Of a stretch of 64,000 nucleotides of DNA, positions 53,273 through 64,000 are shown piece by piece (position 1 is the first letter of the stretch; every line of letters starts with the position of its first letter). The notes under the pieces were generated by a model. The model did not search any database. It was given only the letters and a program-made list of their open reading frames with translations, and was not told the origin of the DNA. The translations under genes were made by a program, and so were the position numbers. Origin of the DNA: Marsupella aquatica. Taxonomy: Eukaryota > Marchantiophyta. The stretch is from assembly GCA_973895155.1 (NCBI GenBank), contig OZ316899.1, positions 10,602,001 through 10,666,000 of the forward strand. The letters run 5' to 3'.

Positions 53273-56200
53273 TCACTGCAGACTAACACACTCTGATGGC
53301 CAGAGCACAAGAGATCCTACTGCATCTGCAATTATTTCCTGAGGTAGATCATCGTCTCTATTCGGAAATGGCAAATTACAATCAGATACAATCATTGTAG
53401 TCAACAACACTACTACATGGTCATCCGGGACCACTTTGCCATGGAATTTAGCATGATCCGGTCGCAAAATGCCTGTACCCACACATACCTGCGAGTCATC
53501 CTCCCATGATAGAAGATTATGGACTGGCTCTGCTGTGGCTATCACCTCCACCTTACCCTGGCTGCTTTTCTTGGCTTTCCTGGGTGGCTTATACATGACA
53601 TTATTCATACCTTGGTTGCGAGTCATGACTTTGGCACGAGTGTTTTGTGCTGGTGATCGAGAATTGGCTACACTCTTCTTCAAAGAATCTGCATCCATAT
53701 TTGACACTTCCGATTGTATAGCAGGATTTCCCTGCGACATCATCTCAGTATCTGCCAACATTGTACTTGCTTCAATTGAAGCATCTACAATCTTACTTGC
53801 ATCCAATGTTGCTCCCAAGTTTCGATGTCACTTCACCCTGCTCCCACTTGGTTGAGAGTCTGTCAACTCTGCATCAACTACAATTCAGTGCATTGTCCAA
53901 CATAAGTGAATCACTCATCACATGTGCGCCATGTACATGTCACCAACCACAAAGTTGTCACTATCTCCTTACCATTATGAACAGCCTTCTTCCCCTTCTT
54001 TACCATTGCCATATCCTCCATGTCTACTTCTGCTGATCAATAAACACACCACAATATTCAGGTTCAATCTATTAACCACTGAATTGTTTCTCAACAATGG
54101 TAGGAGAGGAATTTAAAGCATCAGCTTACCTGATACCTCCTTGGCTATGGTCACTGAGGCACTGGGCACATCTTTTTCATTGCTCTTTGAATCACCTGAT
54201 ACATCAATCATGATGTCCCTTTAGATCCCAGTTGATCCAACCAGTTCTTACAGAAAAGATTACCTCCAACCGGCTTAAGCTTCACAAAACTCCATGCACT
54301 TTTCAAATGTAATGTACTGGATCATAGCAGGTTACCTGTCTCAGCAACCTTTTTGCCATTCTGCTTACTGATTACAGGGTCCTTCTCTGCCTCCACTCTT
54401 CCTGCATTCAAACCATTCACTCAATTCATGAAAACTTACTTCTAACATTTGAACATAGGACACAATGAACAATGGGCCGGTGTCATTTCCATACCTGTGT
54501 CAGATTTGCCAATTCCCTTTTTTGTTAACAAGGGCACACTTTGTACAATGTTGCCCTCATTGTTTGGTTGGGAACCACCCAATTTTTCAATCACAAGCTT
54601 GAAATTAGATTCCACTGATGCAAGAAGGTTCGCTACAGATGCCTCCACAATATCCAAACGATCTGCCAATTTACTTTCCACTCGAGGGAGTCCACACTCT
54701 AATGACTTCAACCGTTCACACATCTCTGTGAGAGTTGTAACAGTTCCCTGTCACAACACAGCTTACATATCTCAGATAATTGTCCCCAAGAACTGGTTGC
54801 TTACTTCCTACTACAATTCTTTCTGATGCTCAAGGCCAAATAGTCACAGAACATACAGAATTACAACATAATCACATATTTGGAAGTCACACTTGTCACC
54901 TCACTCCTTTGTTTCATGAACTCCTCTCTCACTTCTTGTGCTGATGGTTCTTCACCTATCAATTTCTTCTGCAGTCCACATCAACATACATATGAATGAA
55001 ACCAAGTGTTGATTGTCAATGAAAATGTAATAATGGTAGCAAGATGATAAGTTTGAGGCTTACTATCAGGCATGTCACTGCCTTACCAATTGTTCTTTCA
55101 CTGGAGCATAACTTCCTCTCCCAGCCTGTGACAGGTGTTTCACTTTGCCTCGAGCATTTGACATCAGTTCACTCTTGCTCTGCCCAGCCTCCGACATGAA
55201 CCCTTTGATTAACCGTGTCCATTGATCCAATTCCAATGATGGGGGTGGTGGCATTCTCTTGTTAGAACCATTGTCTATCCACATCCTTTTCAACCTATGC
55301 CTCTCTTGTTTCAAAATCCTCATTGCATAATCTGATATGCAATCTTCAACTGGGCCCTTACCATCATTACCAACATAGTCCCACCGTTCAAGAATGTCCT
55401 TGCAGATAGCAGCCCAATCAGCTTTGTTCTGACTCTTAAACTCTGTAATGCTCAAATCTAACCAACGCAATACTTCTCCTCTTAGGTCAGAATGCCAACG
55501 GTTCTTACCATCACATGTGGGAGTTATCCAACCATCGGAATTCACTTCTACTTTACCAAATTTGTTACTGTCTCCTGCCTTGGTACTCCCTGAAGCGCTA
55601 CTAGGTGTCCCTCCACGGCCTGGTGTCCCCCCACGGCCTGGGGTCCCTCCACGGCCTGATCTCCCCCCACGGCCTGGATTGCATTGTCCAAACCTCCCTG
55701 GAGTCCCTGCACATTTACAGGATCCATTAGGTAAGTATGAATCATAAATCCTGCTGCCAAATATACACTGGACTTCAGAGCAATTCTGCAATGACCAAGT
55801 TACCTCTCCCTTGGCGCATAGATGGTTCTGGACCACCTGTCCTATTGCTTTGTCTTGATGAATTAGGGCCGTTTCTCCCACCTGTGAATGATTGCCTCCT
55901 ATCTGAACGTGGATGGCCTTTGTTGTTTTCGTGATTATCCCAATCAGAGTCTGCATACCAACAGGTACATGCCACACTCATGGACCTGTAAGATAAACTC
56001 TTTGCCCTAGCTACACATCAGATAAGTCCATATTGAGCTAAATCTCTACTACCATCACAAAATCACTAGCACAAGGCACTTACTTGTCCAATCATCCTCC
56101 TCACCTTTCCATTGCCCTCTGTACCCGTCTCTACCACGCTCTGGGTGTTCATATTCATCCCATCCATCTTCTGCTCCATCATAGTCATCATCATAATTAT

Positions 56201-56456
56201 CAGGCGTCCCTTGCCAATAACTCTGGCTCCTTCTAGGGTATGGATTATGTGATTTCTCTCTAGCTGCCCACCTACCTGGGACTTGATGAGGGCCCTGTGC
56301 ATCTTGCACAGGTGCATTTTTCTGTGAGCCCCCTGCATCTGGGTCTCCATCCGTATCCAATCTTTCCTCTTCACCCCACTCTCCAAGCCCCATGTCTGTC
56401 TCCATGTCATCACCCTCTTCCCCCATAGCTTCTGCACAGCACCCACAACCAAACAA
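53273..56456 (-). CDS. TnpA-like gene of CACTA-B (Ptta/En/Spm type), spliced
   Basis: This is the probable DNA-binding helper of transposition. Exon 1 (56456 to about 56090) is acidic (GEEGDDMETD, YDDDYDGAEDGWDEYEHPER) and ends at donor GTAAGT. Exon 2 (55975 to about 55800) is basic and Asn/Arg-rich. Then 55747-55075 has a Gly-Arg repeat and the Ptta/En/Spm-type domain (KNRWHSDLRGEVLRWLDLSI, WAAICKDILERWDYVG, QWTRLIKGFMSEAG, SELMSNARGK). Small exons follow, one helical (54442-54723), and the last exon 53818-53273 ends DAVGSLVLWPSE. Unlike copy A, no stop was seen in the Ptta domain. Exon borders between 55075 and 53818 are not resolved. Confidence 0.65.
55605..55680 (-). repeat. In-frame 15-18 bp tandem repeat (GRGGTP)
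   Basis: Plus-strand units of the type ccacggcctgg(t/g)gtccc repeat about four times, encoding RGGTPGRGGTPGRGG in TnpA of CACTA-B. The equivalent part of CACTA-A is Gly/Gln-rich but lacks the repeat. Confidence 0.7.
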
Positions 56457-56603
56457 GGAGAATCAGCACACTAAATTCAAAGTATCAATCAATTTCATGC
56501 ATATCCAACTATCCTAAACATCATTCCAGGCAGCAATTCCCGTTCTGTGACTCTGTGCAGGTAGTCATCCTCAACCTCATACTTGCCAATCGCCAGCTGT
56601 TGC

Positions 56604-59600
56604 CTATTGCAAATCATCAACCTCATCATATTCCATTTGCCCAGGTTCATCATATGTCTCTCTCAATGTTAAGGGGATGTAGTCAGTCCCTGCCCGAGTT
56701 GGAAGTACAGTCTCATGACTAGGATGCTCGAATGCAGCATGGTCATCCAAACTGAACTCTACTTTACTTCCATCCATCCGCCTGTTCCGTGCTTGGCTAT
56801 GGCATACCACCCTCCAGCCATGTGACTCCTCCACATCTGCAAAGAAAGCCTGTTCAACTTGGCTAGGGAAAACAAAAGGCTCAGACCATTTTGGTACTCT
56901 GGACCTAAAATTGGCCAACAAGAACCCATCATGATCACGCTTCATGGTGGCCCTTGGTCTCTGCCACTCTGATTTCACCCATGATCCCTTCATCAATATC
57001 ACTGGGACACTTGTGTTACCATAATTCAACACCCAAATGTCAGTCAACTCCCCCACGTAACCCATCTTCATCCACCCCCTCTGTTCTTCAGAGGTTCTCT
57101 GCTCAAACACATAAATCAAACCACAATCATATGATACACAATGGTCACCCTGCTCATCCCTCACTCGATAATGATTTCCATAAGCTCTCATCCGTTTGTA
57201 GGTCAGAATAGACAATCGTGGTGGCACAGATAGAAGATACAAATCCTTCTCCATATCTGGGTGATGTCTACTATGCTCTCGAATTGTCACCCGAATCCAC
57301 TGCTCGAACTGTGGGAAGGGATCCTGCTGCCCAGAGTGTGCAGCTTTTTGCATATCATATTCCCTGCATTATGAGGTACAGGCATAGTTAGGTCTAAACA
57401 ACACATGACAACCTAAGATCACCCTTGGAACAGACAAGAAGCATCACAACAAAGGCAAGTCAATTCAATCACTCACCTCCACCATGGTTGCATAGGCTCT
57501 GTGTTTGCCAGCACATATGAATGAGCCTTGTCTCGAATCGCAACAGGCAGCTGAACAGCACGTCCCACACCTTCAACAACCTCGCCACTCACTCCATCAT
57601 CTTCACCAGATTTCCAAACTCTTGTCATAGCTTCACCAGACCCAGCCATGTACTTTGTTAGGAATCCCAACGTCTCATCCTTAATGTACCCCAATGCCAT
57701 GGAAGCCTCTGGCCTGTAGTATGTTCTCACATGACCTTTCAACAACTTCATGTATCGCTCCATAGGGTACATCCATCTGGTACTGACTGGCCCATACTGC
57801 CCTAGCTCTTCTACCACATGGATTAGGAGATGAGTCATAACATCAAAGAAAGCAGGGGGGAAGTATATCTCCAAGTCACAGAGGACATAAGCAGCATCCT
57901 GCTTCAACTGCTCCAATCCTTGGGGATCCCACACTTTCACACATATACGGCGAAATACATTGCACAGTCGAAGAATGACATTACGGACTGGTTTCTGCAT
58001 GAGACCTCTGAGGCATAGGGGCAGAATGTGCTGCATCAACACATGGTAGTCATGTGTTTTCATACTGCCAAGTTTATTCTTTGTAATATGCTTCTTGAAG
58101 GCACCAGCATAGCCAGAGGGCACTTTCAGACAGCTCAATCTATACAAGAATGTCTTCCATTCATCCTGTGTGCACACATAGGAGCTTGGAACTTGAGAAG
58201 TACATTGGGATTGCTTGCATGGGGCTTCAACCAAAGGTGAGGGCGAATCCCCTTCTGTTGCATATCAGCTCGAACTGCTCCTGTATCTTTCTCACCCGAC
58301 AAGAACTTCAGCAAGCTCTCACAAATATTTTTCTCAATGTGCATGACGTGCACATTGTGTTTGCTGGGCTCGAATTCCTGCACTCCACAAAGCAAAGAAT
58401 TCAACAACAGAAACACTAATTAACCACATAGGAGGATTGTAACCAACATCAATCCACCATTGCTCCAATCTAAAATTGCAATCATACAGGGGCTGGAGGC
58501 TAAGTACATTACCCTCCAATACTCCAACTCCAAGTCCATCAAGGTCTGTCTTTTCACACCGTGTTTCACCACTGGATCCTCAGGTTCTCGATCAGTGGCA
58601 CTTCTCTTGTCCCAATCAGCCTTCCTGGCTGCCCACCTCAGGACTTGCTCTCTGGTGACCCTCTGTGGTGGGCCACGAAGCTCTGTTTTGTTGTTGAAGT
58701 GTGCAATTTGAGACCGTGTGTGCCTGTAAGGATGATCAACAGGCAGATACCTTCTATGCCCCTGAAATTTCATACTATGCAGGGCATGCGACCACTCACT
58801 TGTCACATTTTTCCCACATGGTGTGCACCCCACATAGCCCTTTGTCACTTGTCCAGATATGATGCCATGGCCTCGGTAATCTGCTATATCCAGCAAACAA
58901 ATTGCATGCAGTCTAAAGGGGTTGGGTCGAAGAAGCCCCTTCAGAACATCATGGGTTAACACCCCTTCTATCCACAAAGTCTTCCACTCTTCCACTGCTG
59001 GAGCCAACATGATATCTATGAATTGCTCGGTCACAGAAGCTGGTCCAAGGATTAACAGCACCATCATGACAAAAAACCTCTTTGTAGTCATCCATGGGGG
59101 AAGGTTGTAATTTAACAGCGTAACCGGCCAACATGAATAACGGTTGTTTTTGTCTCCAAATGGGTTTACTCCATCCAGTGATAGACCAAATCAAAAGTTC
59201 CGCTTCTCTGCAGCAAACTGTGGCCACCTCTCATCAACAAATTTCCAATGGTTGGAATCTCCAATGTGACGCTGCAGGCCATCACTGCTCTTGTTATCAG
59301 GAGTCCATGTCATCAGCTTGGAAATGGCAGGGCATCTAAATAGACGTTGTAGTCTAGGAATGAGAGGAAAATGACAAAGAACCTTGGCAGGGTGTGTACA
59401 TTTCCCTACATTCTTGTACCTGTGCTTACCACAATGAGGGCATGTCAATTTATCTGCATGCTCTTTGCGAAAGAGAACACACCCATCAGGGCATGCGTCA
59501 ATAGACACATAGTTCAGCCCAAGGTTAGACATCAATTTCCTAGCCTCGTACATATTTTTTGGAATTGAATTACCATCTGGTAACACATTTCGGCGTAGGA

Positions 59601-60240
59601 AGGTCAACAACTCTATCACAAATATATTGGGAACATTGTGATTGCCACAGATGTTCAACAACAACACGACAAAACCCAGCTTGGAGCAGTTCGACCCCTC
59701 GTAGATAAGAATGCAAGCTTCTTTGATGTGTTTTGGGCCCCCAAACACCCACTCCCTCTCTGCTGCACCTTCCCCAATGTCAAAGTCAGGTTCAACTTGG
59801 CCGTCGCCAATGTGTGGCTGCGGTTCATTGTCCTCTTCTGATTCCACTATGTCGTAAAAAGCATCAAGGTCTTCAAAAATCTCTTGAACCATTCTTGGGA
59901 CATCCATCCCACCATCCTCAGTGACTGCCTCTGCATCTCCATCTTGGTCATCCACGTTCTCATGTTGGACCCCAGGACCATCCTCTGCACAGTCTATGTC
60001 CTGCTCTACGTAGTCTCTACGCCTAGCTGTATTAGAATCCACAAAGTCAGCTCTCCACTCTTCATCAAAGGAGTCTTCTTCTACTGGTACATTCCAAACC
60101 CTCCACCGAGGGTGCCTTTCATGCCGCAGTAGGTGAAGGTGCACAGTGTTCAAACTCAACGACTTGAATCCTTGGCACTGTGTGCATGGGCATCTCATCC
60201 TCCTACTCCTACCTTGGGCGGCCCGGGCTTGTTCACGCAT
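56604..60240 (-). pseudogene. Tnp2 (TnpD-type) CACTA transposase of CACTA-B, one stop
   Basis: Catalytic transposase, nearly complete. It starts at ATG 60240 with the Cys/His motif RMRCPCTQCQG. The core runs 59900-58700: YEGSNCSKLGF, CPHCGKHRYKN, GLSLDGVNPFG (catalytic Asp), IADYRGHGIISGQ, CTPCGKNVTSEWSH. An exon with NVHVMHIEKNICESLL (58370) and the DUF4218-like module (58234-57473; DLEIYFPPAFFDVMTHLL) follow. After an intron (donor GTGAGT after 57478, acceptor TGCAG before about 57356) comes the DUF4216-like module (57353-56604; GYVGELTDIWVLNYG, VILMKGSWV). A single TGA at 59191 replaces the CGA (Arg) seen in CACTA-A four codons before the LSLDG motif. The frame is otherwise open in each exon, so this copy died recently. 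Confidence 0.88.
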
Positions 60241-60629
60241 TCACAATTTAGAATCATGATGCCTAATCCTAAATGGGTTGTGAAGAGGCAACCTTGGAGC
60301 CATCACTATACACACGCACTCAGTACCCTGTCATTTTATTATGCAAGTGAAAAATACACTTCCTGTTAAGGATTTCACCCCCGACTGTACTTGCCAAAAT
60401 ACGTAACGTTCCAAAAAAACAAAAAAACAAAAAATATAGGTGCCTGAGTCATGTACCTATTCTCAAGTGAATGAGACAAAATTCCTAAATGTTTGAGGGT
60501 GTAAACTCCTCCGCTGTCCTCACATGTACTGCCTCTGCACGTACATCCATGACCATATCAGAGTCCAATCATGTATAGTCATAGACACAGGTGCCAAGTG
60601 CGAGACCGGTGTGAGATGTCCTCATCTTA

Positions 60630-61037
60630 CTACCACATCAAATACGGATACCAATCCTGTTGTCGATGCCACTCAGCCCTGAGGTACTCAGGCATGTACA
60701 TTAAGTCATCAAGGTCTAAACCCTGCTCATGCCATGGTGGTCTTCGATCCGTGCCTACAAGCAGTGGCAGCAGTGCCCTCCATGGTGCACATGTTGCTAC
60801 CAAGTCCCTCCACTGGGTACTAATTAGTCTATATTTGCAGATATCTTGTGCGCCAGACACCACAAGAACCCTCGGCCAGACATGTGTAAGAACTATATCA
60901 TCTGCCAAATCAGGCAACAAGGAACCACCTACAGCATCGTGCTTGTCTAACTCATCTGCTGAAAAGTAAATGTCCTCTTCAGACTGTGCATCCTCATTCA
61001 CCACAGCATTCACAACACATCCAAGGTCTACAGGCAT
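60630..61037 (-). CDS. F-box-like small protein, conserved CACTA cargo (copy B)
   Basis: An open frame of 135 residues from ATG 61037. It matches copy A (31241-31882) almost throughout: NEDAQSEEDIYFSADELDKH, LLPDLADDIVLTHVWPR, WRDLVATCAPWRAL and EQGLDLDDLMYMPEYLR. Upstream, 61060-61170 aligns to the N-terminal part of copy A (VGMLP.PDRQAL..VLLRVA) but carries a stop near 61066, so either the shorter protein is the real one or the longer one is broken here. Most differences between the copies look synonymous or conservative, suggesting selection on the protein. F-box assignment tentative. Confidence 0.6.
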   Translation of the reverse strand: MPVDLGCVVNAVVNEDAQSEEDIYFSADELDKHDAVGGSLLPDLADDIVLTHVWPRVLVVSGAQDICKYRLISTQWRDLVATCAPWRALLPLLVGTDRRPPWHEQGLDLDDLMYMPEYLRAEWHRQQDWYPYLMW

Positions 61038-61290
61038 TATCTCGGATGGAGCTACACTCTATCTGGTTACCAATCCACACAAGTAAGCCCAAGCAGTAGC
61101 CATGCACGATGCAACCCGTAGGAGGACCCTACATAGGGCCTGACGGTCTGGAAGAGGCAGCATACCCACCAAAGTCTTCAGCCAAACAGAGCCCAGCAAG
61201 TAGATTCACAGTCACACCGCACTTTGCAGGAAACAACAATCACTTCAACTGCGACCAACCATGACAAGATGAGTTAGTTCAAGGATCACA

Positions 61291-61296
61291 TTTATT
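61291..61296 (-). promoter_or_regulatory. Poly(A) signal AATAAA of BRCT gene, CACTA-B
   Basis: AATAAATGTGATC on the minus strand, 37 bases after the BRCT stop, the same block as at 31906. Confidence 0.5.
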
Positions 61297-61332
61297 ACAA
61301 AATTGTGATTTATACAAAAATATGAGGGACTC

Positions 61333-61519
61333 CTACTCCTCACTCTCTCCCACCTTTGCTAAGCATACATCTCCGCTAAATCTTGGAGGGCCAGGCCTCA
61401 AAAATATCAAAGTCCCAAGCATTCTGTCGCTTCCCTCTAGCTGTTGATTCCAGAAGCCAATCAGGGGAAAGCACCCAAAGATTGTTGTTCATGACAAAAT
61501 GACACACTATTGTCTTAAA
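61333..61519 (-). pseudogene. BRCT cargo gene of CACTA-B, C-terminal end cut by copia
   Basis: On the minus strand the text aligns with the last third of the CACTA-A BRCT gene: the hydrophobic FVMNNN strand, the WLLESTA helix, KRQNAWDFDIFEAWP and the terminal ESEE followed by TAG (61333-61335). The copia 5' LTR begins at 61520, inside the second BRCT domain. The rest of the gene must lie beyond the copia element, right of the window. Confidence 0.65.
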
Positions 61520-61665
61520 TGTTATAACCCATAATATGACTTAACCCTAGTATAGGATAGGTTAACATTAACCCAACCATGTTAACCCTTCTGGACTATA
61601 TAAGTCCTTGGCATATGGAAGTGAGTGGGGATTATTGACTACTATCATCTTGTGTATTCATAACA
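61520..61665 (+). repeat. 5' LTR of copia element (146 bp)
   Basis: TGTTATAACCC to TTCATAACA; TGTTAT and ATAACA are inverted. An actatataag at 61597-61606 is a TATA-like box. The length is short but within the copia range. Confidence 0.85.
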
Positions 61666-61685
61666 CGTTATCAGCGCGACTTGCT
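61666..61685 (+). other. Primer-binding region of copia element
   Basis: CGTTATCAGCGCGACTTGCT directly after the LTR. The TATCAGCxCGA pattern is usual for plant copia elements primed by an initiator-Met-type tRNA fragment. The leader 61686-62211 shows no gene. Confidence 0.55.
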
Positions 61686-62211
61686 CAATTACATTTTTTT
61701 TACATGTGCTCCCTCCCCAAAATCTGACAACTCAATAGATCGAGGTCCACACAAAGAAAACAACACAATGTTGTGTGTTTTTTGCTCTAATGGCGAGAAT
61801 AACCGCCTAACTACCTCCCGAGAATAGAGAAAACAAGCTTATGATCGAAGAACAAAGAACTGGCCATAGAGCGTCGAGCCTAATCACGAGCGAAGATTCT
61901 CAACCTTGAACGAAGGAGACAACGCGACGAGACGCGAAAAACAAAATAAAAGACATTGGCGAAAACTGAAAACTTTGAGGACCGCACACAAGGACATACG
62001 AACGAACTCCATCGGGGACAATTTGGATGCGATTCAAGGGGCAGATGAGTCCCGTGCCTTGAGCGAAAGGATCGCTATCGTTTCTCTTTCTTTTGGTTAA
62101 CTTGATCCATCACAACAGCCGATCGATCGGGCGGGACAAGGCGAAAGTCATAGGCATTTGATACAAAGGAACACCATATATTTATAAGGCCCAAAATCAG
62201 GCGAAATAGAC

Positions 62212-64000
62212 ATGGCGACATTGGAGAAGTTACATTTCCCAGCCCTACTAGTAGACGGCAGCAACTACTTGACATGGGCCGTAGATGCGGAAACATACTT
62301 CGCATCGTTGGAGCTTGAAGATACATTAATCACAGACCAAAATCTGACTCTACAACAGAAGGCCAAGGCCGTGTTCCTTTTGCGCCAGCACTTGGTTCCC
62401 TCACTAAAATCCCAATACATGAACGAAGTCAATCCACGACTCCTGTGGGACAAGTTAAAGGCCCGATTCGACCATATGCGCAAAATATGGCTTCCTGAGG
62501 CTCGCCGCGATTGGTACAACCTACGAGTGATGGATCATACTTCCATTGCTAACTACAACAGCGCTCTATTTAAAATTACCTCTCAACTAGAACTCTGCGG
62601 CCATCCAGTCCCAGACGCAGATAAGATCGACAAGACACTGAGTACATTCCCCGAATCAAACATTGCACTCGGTACACAGTACCGAAATATGCAATTCACC
62701 ACATATTCAGATCTTATCGCACATTTACTTGTAGAAGAGAAGCAACAGGTGGTCGCCATGCAAAACGCCCGAAAAAGACCTGCGGGAACAGAACCACCAC
62801 CACACAAACCAGAGATAAATTACTATCAGCGAGATAACATGGGACGAGGCCGACCAAGAGGCAGAGGCGGATACCAAGGCAGAGGTAGAAACCAATCCTA
62901 CAGAGGTCGAGGATATCGACAATCATACAACACAAGAGGCAGGGGAGTAGGCGGCAGAGGCAGGATGAGTGATAATGCATCGGACAACACCAAAGATGAC
63001 AGGATGTGCTACCGATGCGGAAAAATAGGACACCTGAAGAAAAATTGTTGGGCATCGGACCAAACAGCCAGGAAACATACAGAATCAAGAGCTAGACTCA
63101 AACAAAACCCAGCAGGGAACTACATGGAGCTAGAAGAAGCAATAGCCACCTACAAAGACCCCGAACAACCTCATGAAGTGGAGACCCACATAGTAACTCC
63201 AGCAAGAGGACCCTACACACTACAAGACCCCAATCTGGGCATAATTGACAGCGGTACGTCTCATACAATACTAAAGGACAAGAAATATTTCCACTCAATT
63301 ACCCCATCAGCCCGGCATATGACCACCATTTCAGGCACAAACCAGATTGAGGAGGGTAAAGGCACAGCCACGGTAATATTCCCAGGAGGCACTGCACTCG
63401 CCATCGAAGCAGCGATATTCGCCCCGCGAGCTACAAGGAACCTCATCAGCTTCCGAGACATAGTCGCAAATAAATATCAACTGCGCACAGTGAAAACAGA
63501 CGAGGAAGATACCCTCCAAATCGTGGAGGTTACCGAACAAGGTATACATATTAAAGAAACCTTACCCCTTATACCACCAGGCCTCTACGCAACTCAAATT
63601 CAAGCTCACTATGTCACTGCAGACTTACCTGATATCACATACTTATGGCACTGTCGACTGGGACACCCCGGAGTAAATATGTACCGCAGAATTATTCATG
63701 ACTCCCGTGGAATCCCCCAAGGAGTCAACCCATCAACAAAACAAAGGCAATGCCTGGCGTGCTCTCAGGGGAAGCTGATTACACGCCCACAAATACAGAA
63801 GACAATCTATGCCATCCCGAACTTCCTGGAACACCTGAACGCAGATGTATGCGGCCCGATCCACCCACCAAGTGGACCGTTTAAGTATTTCCTGGCCATC
63901 ATCGACTCTTCGACCAAATGGCTGCAAGTATCTCTACTCTCTACACGCAACTTGGTCTTCGCTAGGATACTGGCCAACATTCTAAAGCTTAAAGCACAAT
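62212..64000 (+). CDS. Ty1/copia Gag-Pol polyprotein, N-terminal 596 codons (open)
   Basis: ATG at 62212 (gaaatagacatggcg), open to the edge. Gag: EKLHFPALLVDGSNYLTW, then WDKLKARFDH, the UBN2-like copia capsid (residues 1-180). An Arg/Gly-rich basic stretch spans about 207-245. One CCHC knuckle CYRCGKIGHLKKNC sits at about residue 266. Protease: IIDSGTSHTIL with catalytic DSG near residue 345. A GAG-pre-integrase module (LWHCRLGHPGVNMYRR, about 480) and the integrase start (LNADVCGPI, first catalytic Asp) follow. Reverse transcriptase and RNase H would lie beyond 64000. In the copia order integrase precedes RT. It is inserted in the BRCT gene of CACTA-B and reads away from it. Confidence 0.9.
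   Translation, partial: MATLEKLHFPALLVDGSNYLTWAVDAETYFASLELEDTLITDQNLTLQQKAKAVFLLRQHLVPSLKSQYMNEVNPRLLWDKLKARFDHMRKIWLPEARRDWYNLRVMDHTSIANYNSALFKITSQLELCGHPVPDADKIDKTLSTFPESNIALGTQYRNMQFTTYSDLIAHLLVEEKQQVVAMQNARKRPAGTEPPPHKPEINYYQRDNMGRGRPRGRGGYQGRGRNQSYRGRGYRQSYNTRGRGVGGRGRMSDNASDNTKDDRMCYRCGKIGHLKKNCWASDQTARKHTESRARLKQNPAGNYMELEEAIATYKDPEQPHEVETHIVTPARGPYTLQDPNLGIIDSGTSHTILKDKKYFHSITPSARHMTTISGTNQIEEGKGTATVIFPGGTALAIEAAIFAPRATRNLISFRDIVANKYQLRTVKTDEEDTLQIVEVTEQGIHIKETLPLIPPGLYATQIQAHYVTADLPDITYLWHCRLGHPGVNMYRRIIHDSRGIPQGVNPSTKQRQCLACSQGKLITRPQIQKTIYAIPNFLEHLNADVCGPIHPPSGPFKYFLAIIDSSTKWLQVSLLSTRNLVFARILANILKLKAQ

Larger units (their letters stand above)
52406..61519 (-). mobile_element. CACTA-B transposon, left end to copia insertion (partial)
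   Basis: The left terminus CACTAGTAGAAACCGG at 52406, preceded by GAA (expected 3-bp duplication), interrupts the P2 frame. Gene order on the minus strand is BRCT (cut), F-box-like, Tnp2, TnpA, exactly as in CACTA-A. It is cut at 61520 by a copia element. The right terminus is outside the window. Confidence 0.88.
61520..64000 (+). mobile_element. Ty1/copia retrotransposon, 5' part (runs off window)
   Basis: 5' LTR, primer-binding region, leader and an open gag-pol frame to the window edge. The LTR ends form a perfect 6-bp inverted repeat and the frame has no stop, so the element looks young. TTAAA (61515-61519) is the candidate target duplication. Confidence 0.85.

Noticed and set aside
55605-55680. 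CRISPR-like spacing of short repeats
   Set aside because: The units are contiguous and in frame with a coding region, with no unique spacers; it is a coding tandem repeat in a eukaryotic transposon.
61906-62100. A 64-codon plus-strand ORF in the copia leader
   Set aside because: It lies in the untranslated leader with no motif; the gag-pol ATG at 62212 is clear.

Overview
The window looks like heterochromatic, transposon-packed nuclear DNA of a plant, meaning a land plant or another streptophyte. The main clues are a plant-type ribosomal protein eL20 exon, two CACTA DNA transposons with the plant domain order (transposase-associated zinc motif, Tnp2, then the two C-terminal modules usually annotated DUF4218 and DUF4216), Ty3/gypsy elements and a Ty1/copia element. 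The species cannot be fixed from sequence alone; a non-seed plant or charophyte is a guess. No tRNA, rRNA, CRISPR array or ordinary stand-alone host gene is recognised. Essentially every base can be assigned to a transposon inside another transposon.

Left flank (1-15815), from inside outward. Copy 1 of a giant LTR (ends 2994) sits in copy 2 (ends 5854). Copy 2 sits in the gag of gypsy element G (ends 9569), G sits in copy 4 (ends 12204), and copy 4 sits in the reverse transcriptase of gypsy element P (12205-15815, plus strand). P itself sits 17 bp inside one LTR of gypsy element E.

Centre (15816-50952). Element E lies on the minus strand: LTR stub and polypurine tract, integrase to reverse transcriptase (to 18350), then reverse transcriptase to gag (41516-44655), an extra 5' ORF (44800-47165), a primer-binding site and a 3.7-kb LTR (47226-50952). 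That LTR carries a further ORF in the opposite direction. E is split by CACTA-A (18351-41515, 23.2 kb), which has 30-bp terminal inverted repeats and a 3-bp ACA target duplication. Removing CACTA-A and one ACA makes the E frame continuous. CACTA-A carries, all on the minus strand, an EDM2-like zinc-finger gene, a two-BRCT protein, a small F-box-like protein, Tnp2 and a TnpA-like protein. It also holds an antisense fragment of ribosomal protein eL20. Between TnpA and Tnp2 lies solo LTR N (22409-27077, TSD AACTC), whose 4.67 kb include an intact 1210-codon ORF.

Right flank (50953-64000). E is inserted in the gag of P2, a second element of the P family (open gag-protease frame to 52405). P2 is also interrupted by CACTA-B (from 52406), a relative of CACTA-A with the same TnpA, Tnp2, F-box-like and BRCT order. 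A young copia element (LTR 61520-61665, open gag-pol running off the window) cuts its BRCT gene.

The two most notable systems are (1) a CACTA family with conserved non-transposase cargo, BRCT and F-box-like in both copies plus an EDM2-like chromatin-reader gene in one; and (2) gypsy-type LTRs of 2-4.7 kb that encode a large protein with a mobile-domain-like core and a long coiled coil, with paralogues of that protein in at least three positions and orientations relative to gag-pol. All domain names come from motif recognition by eye, not from a search.
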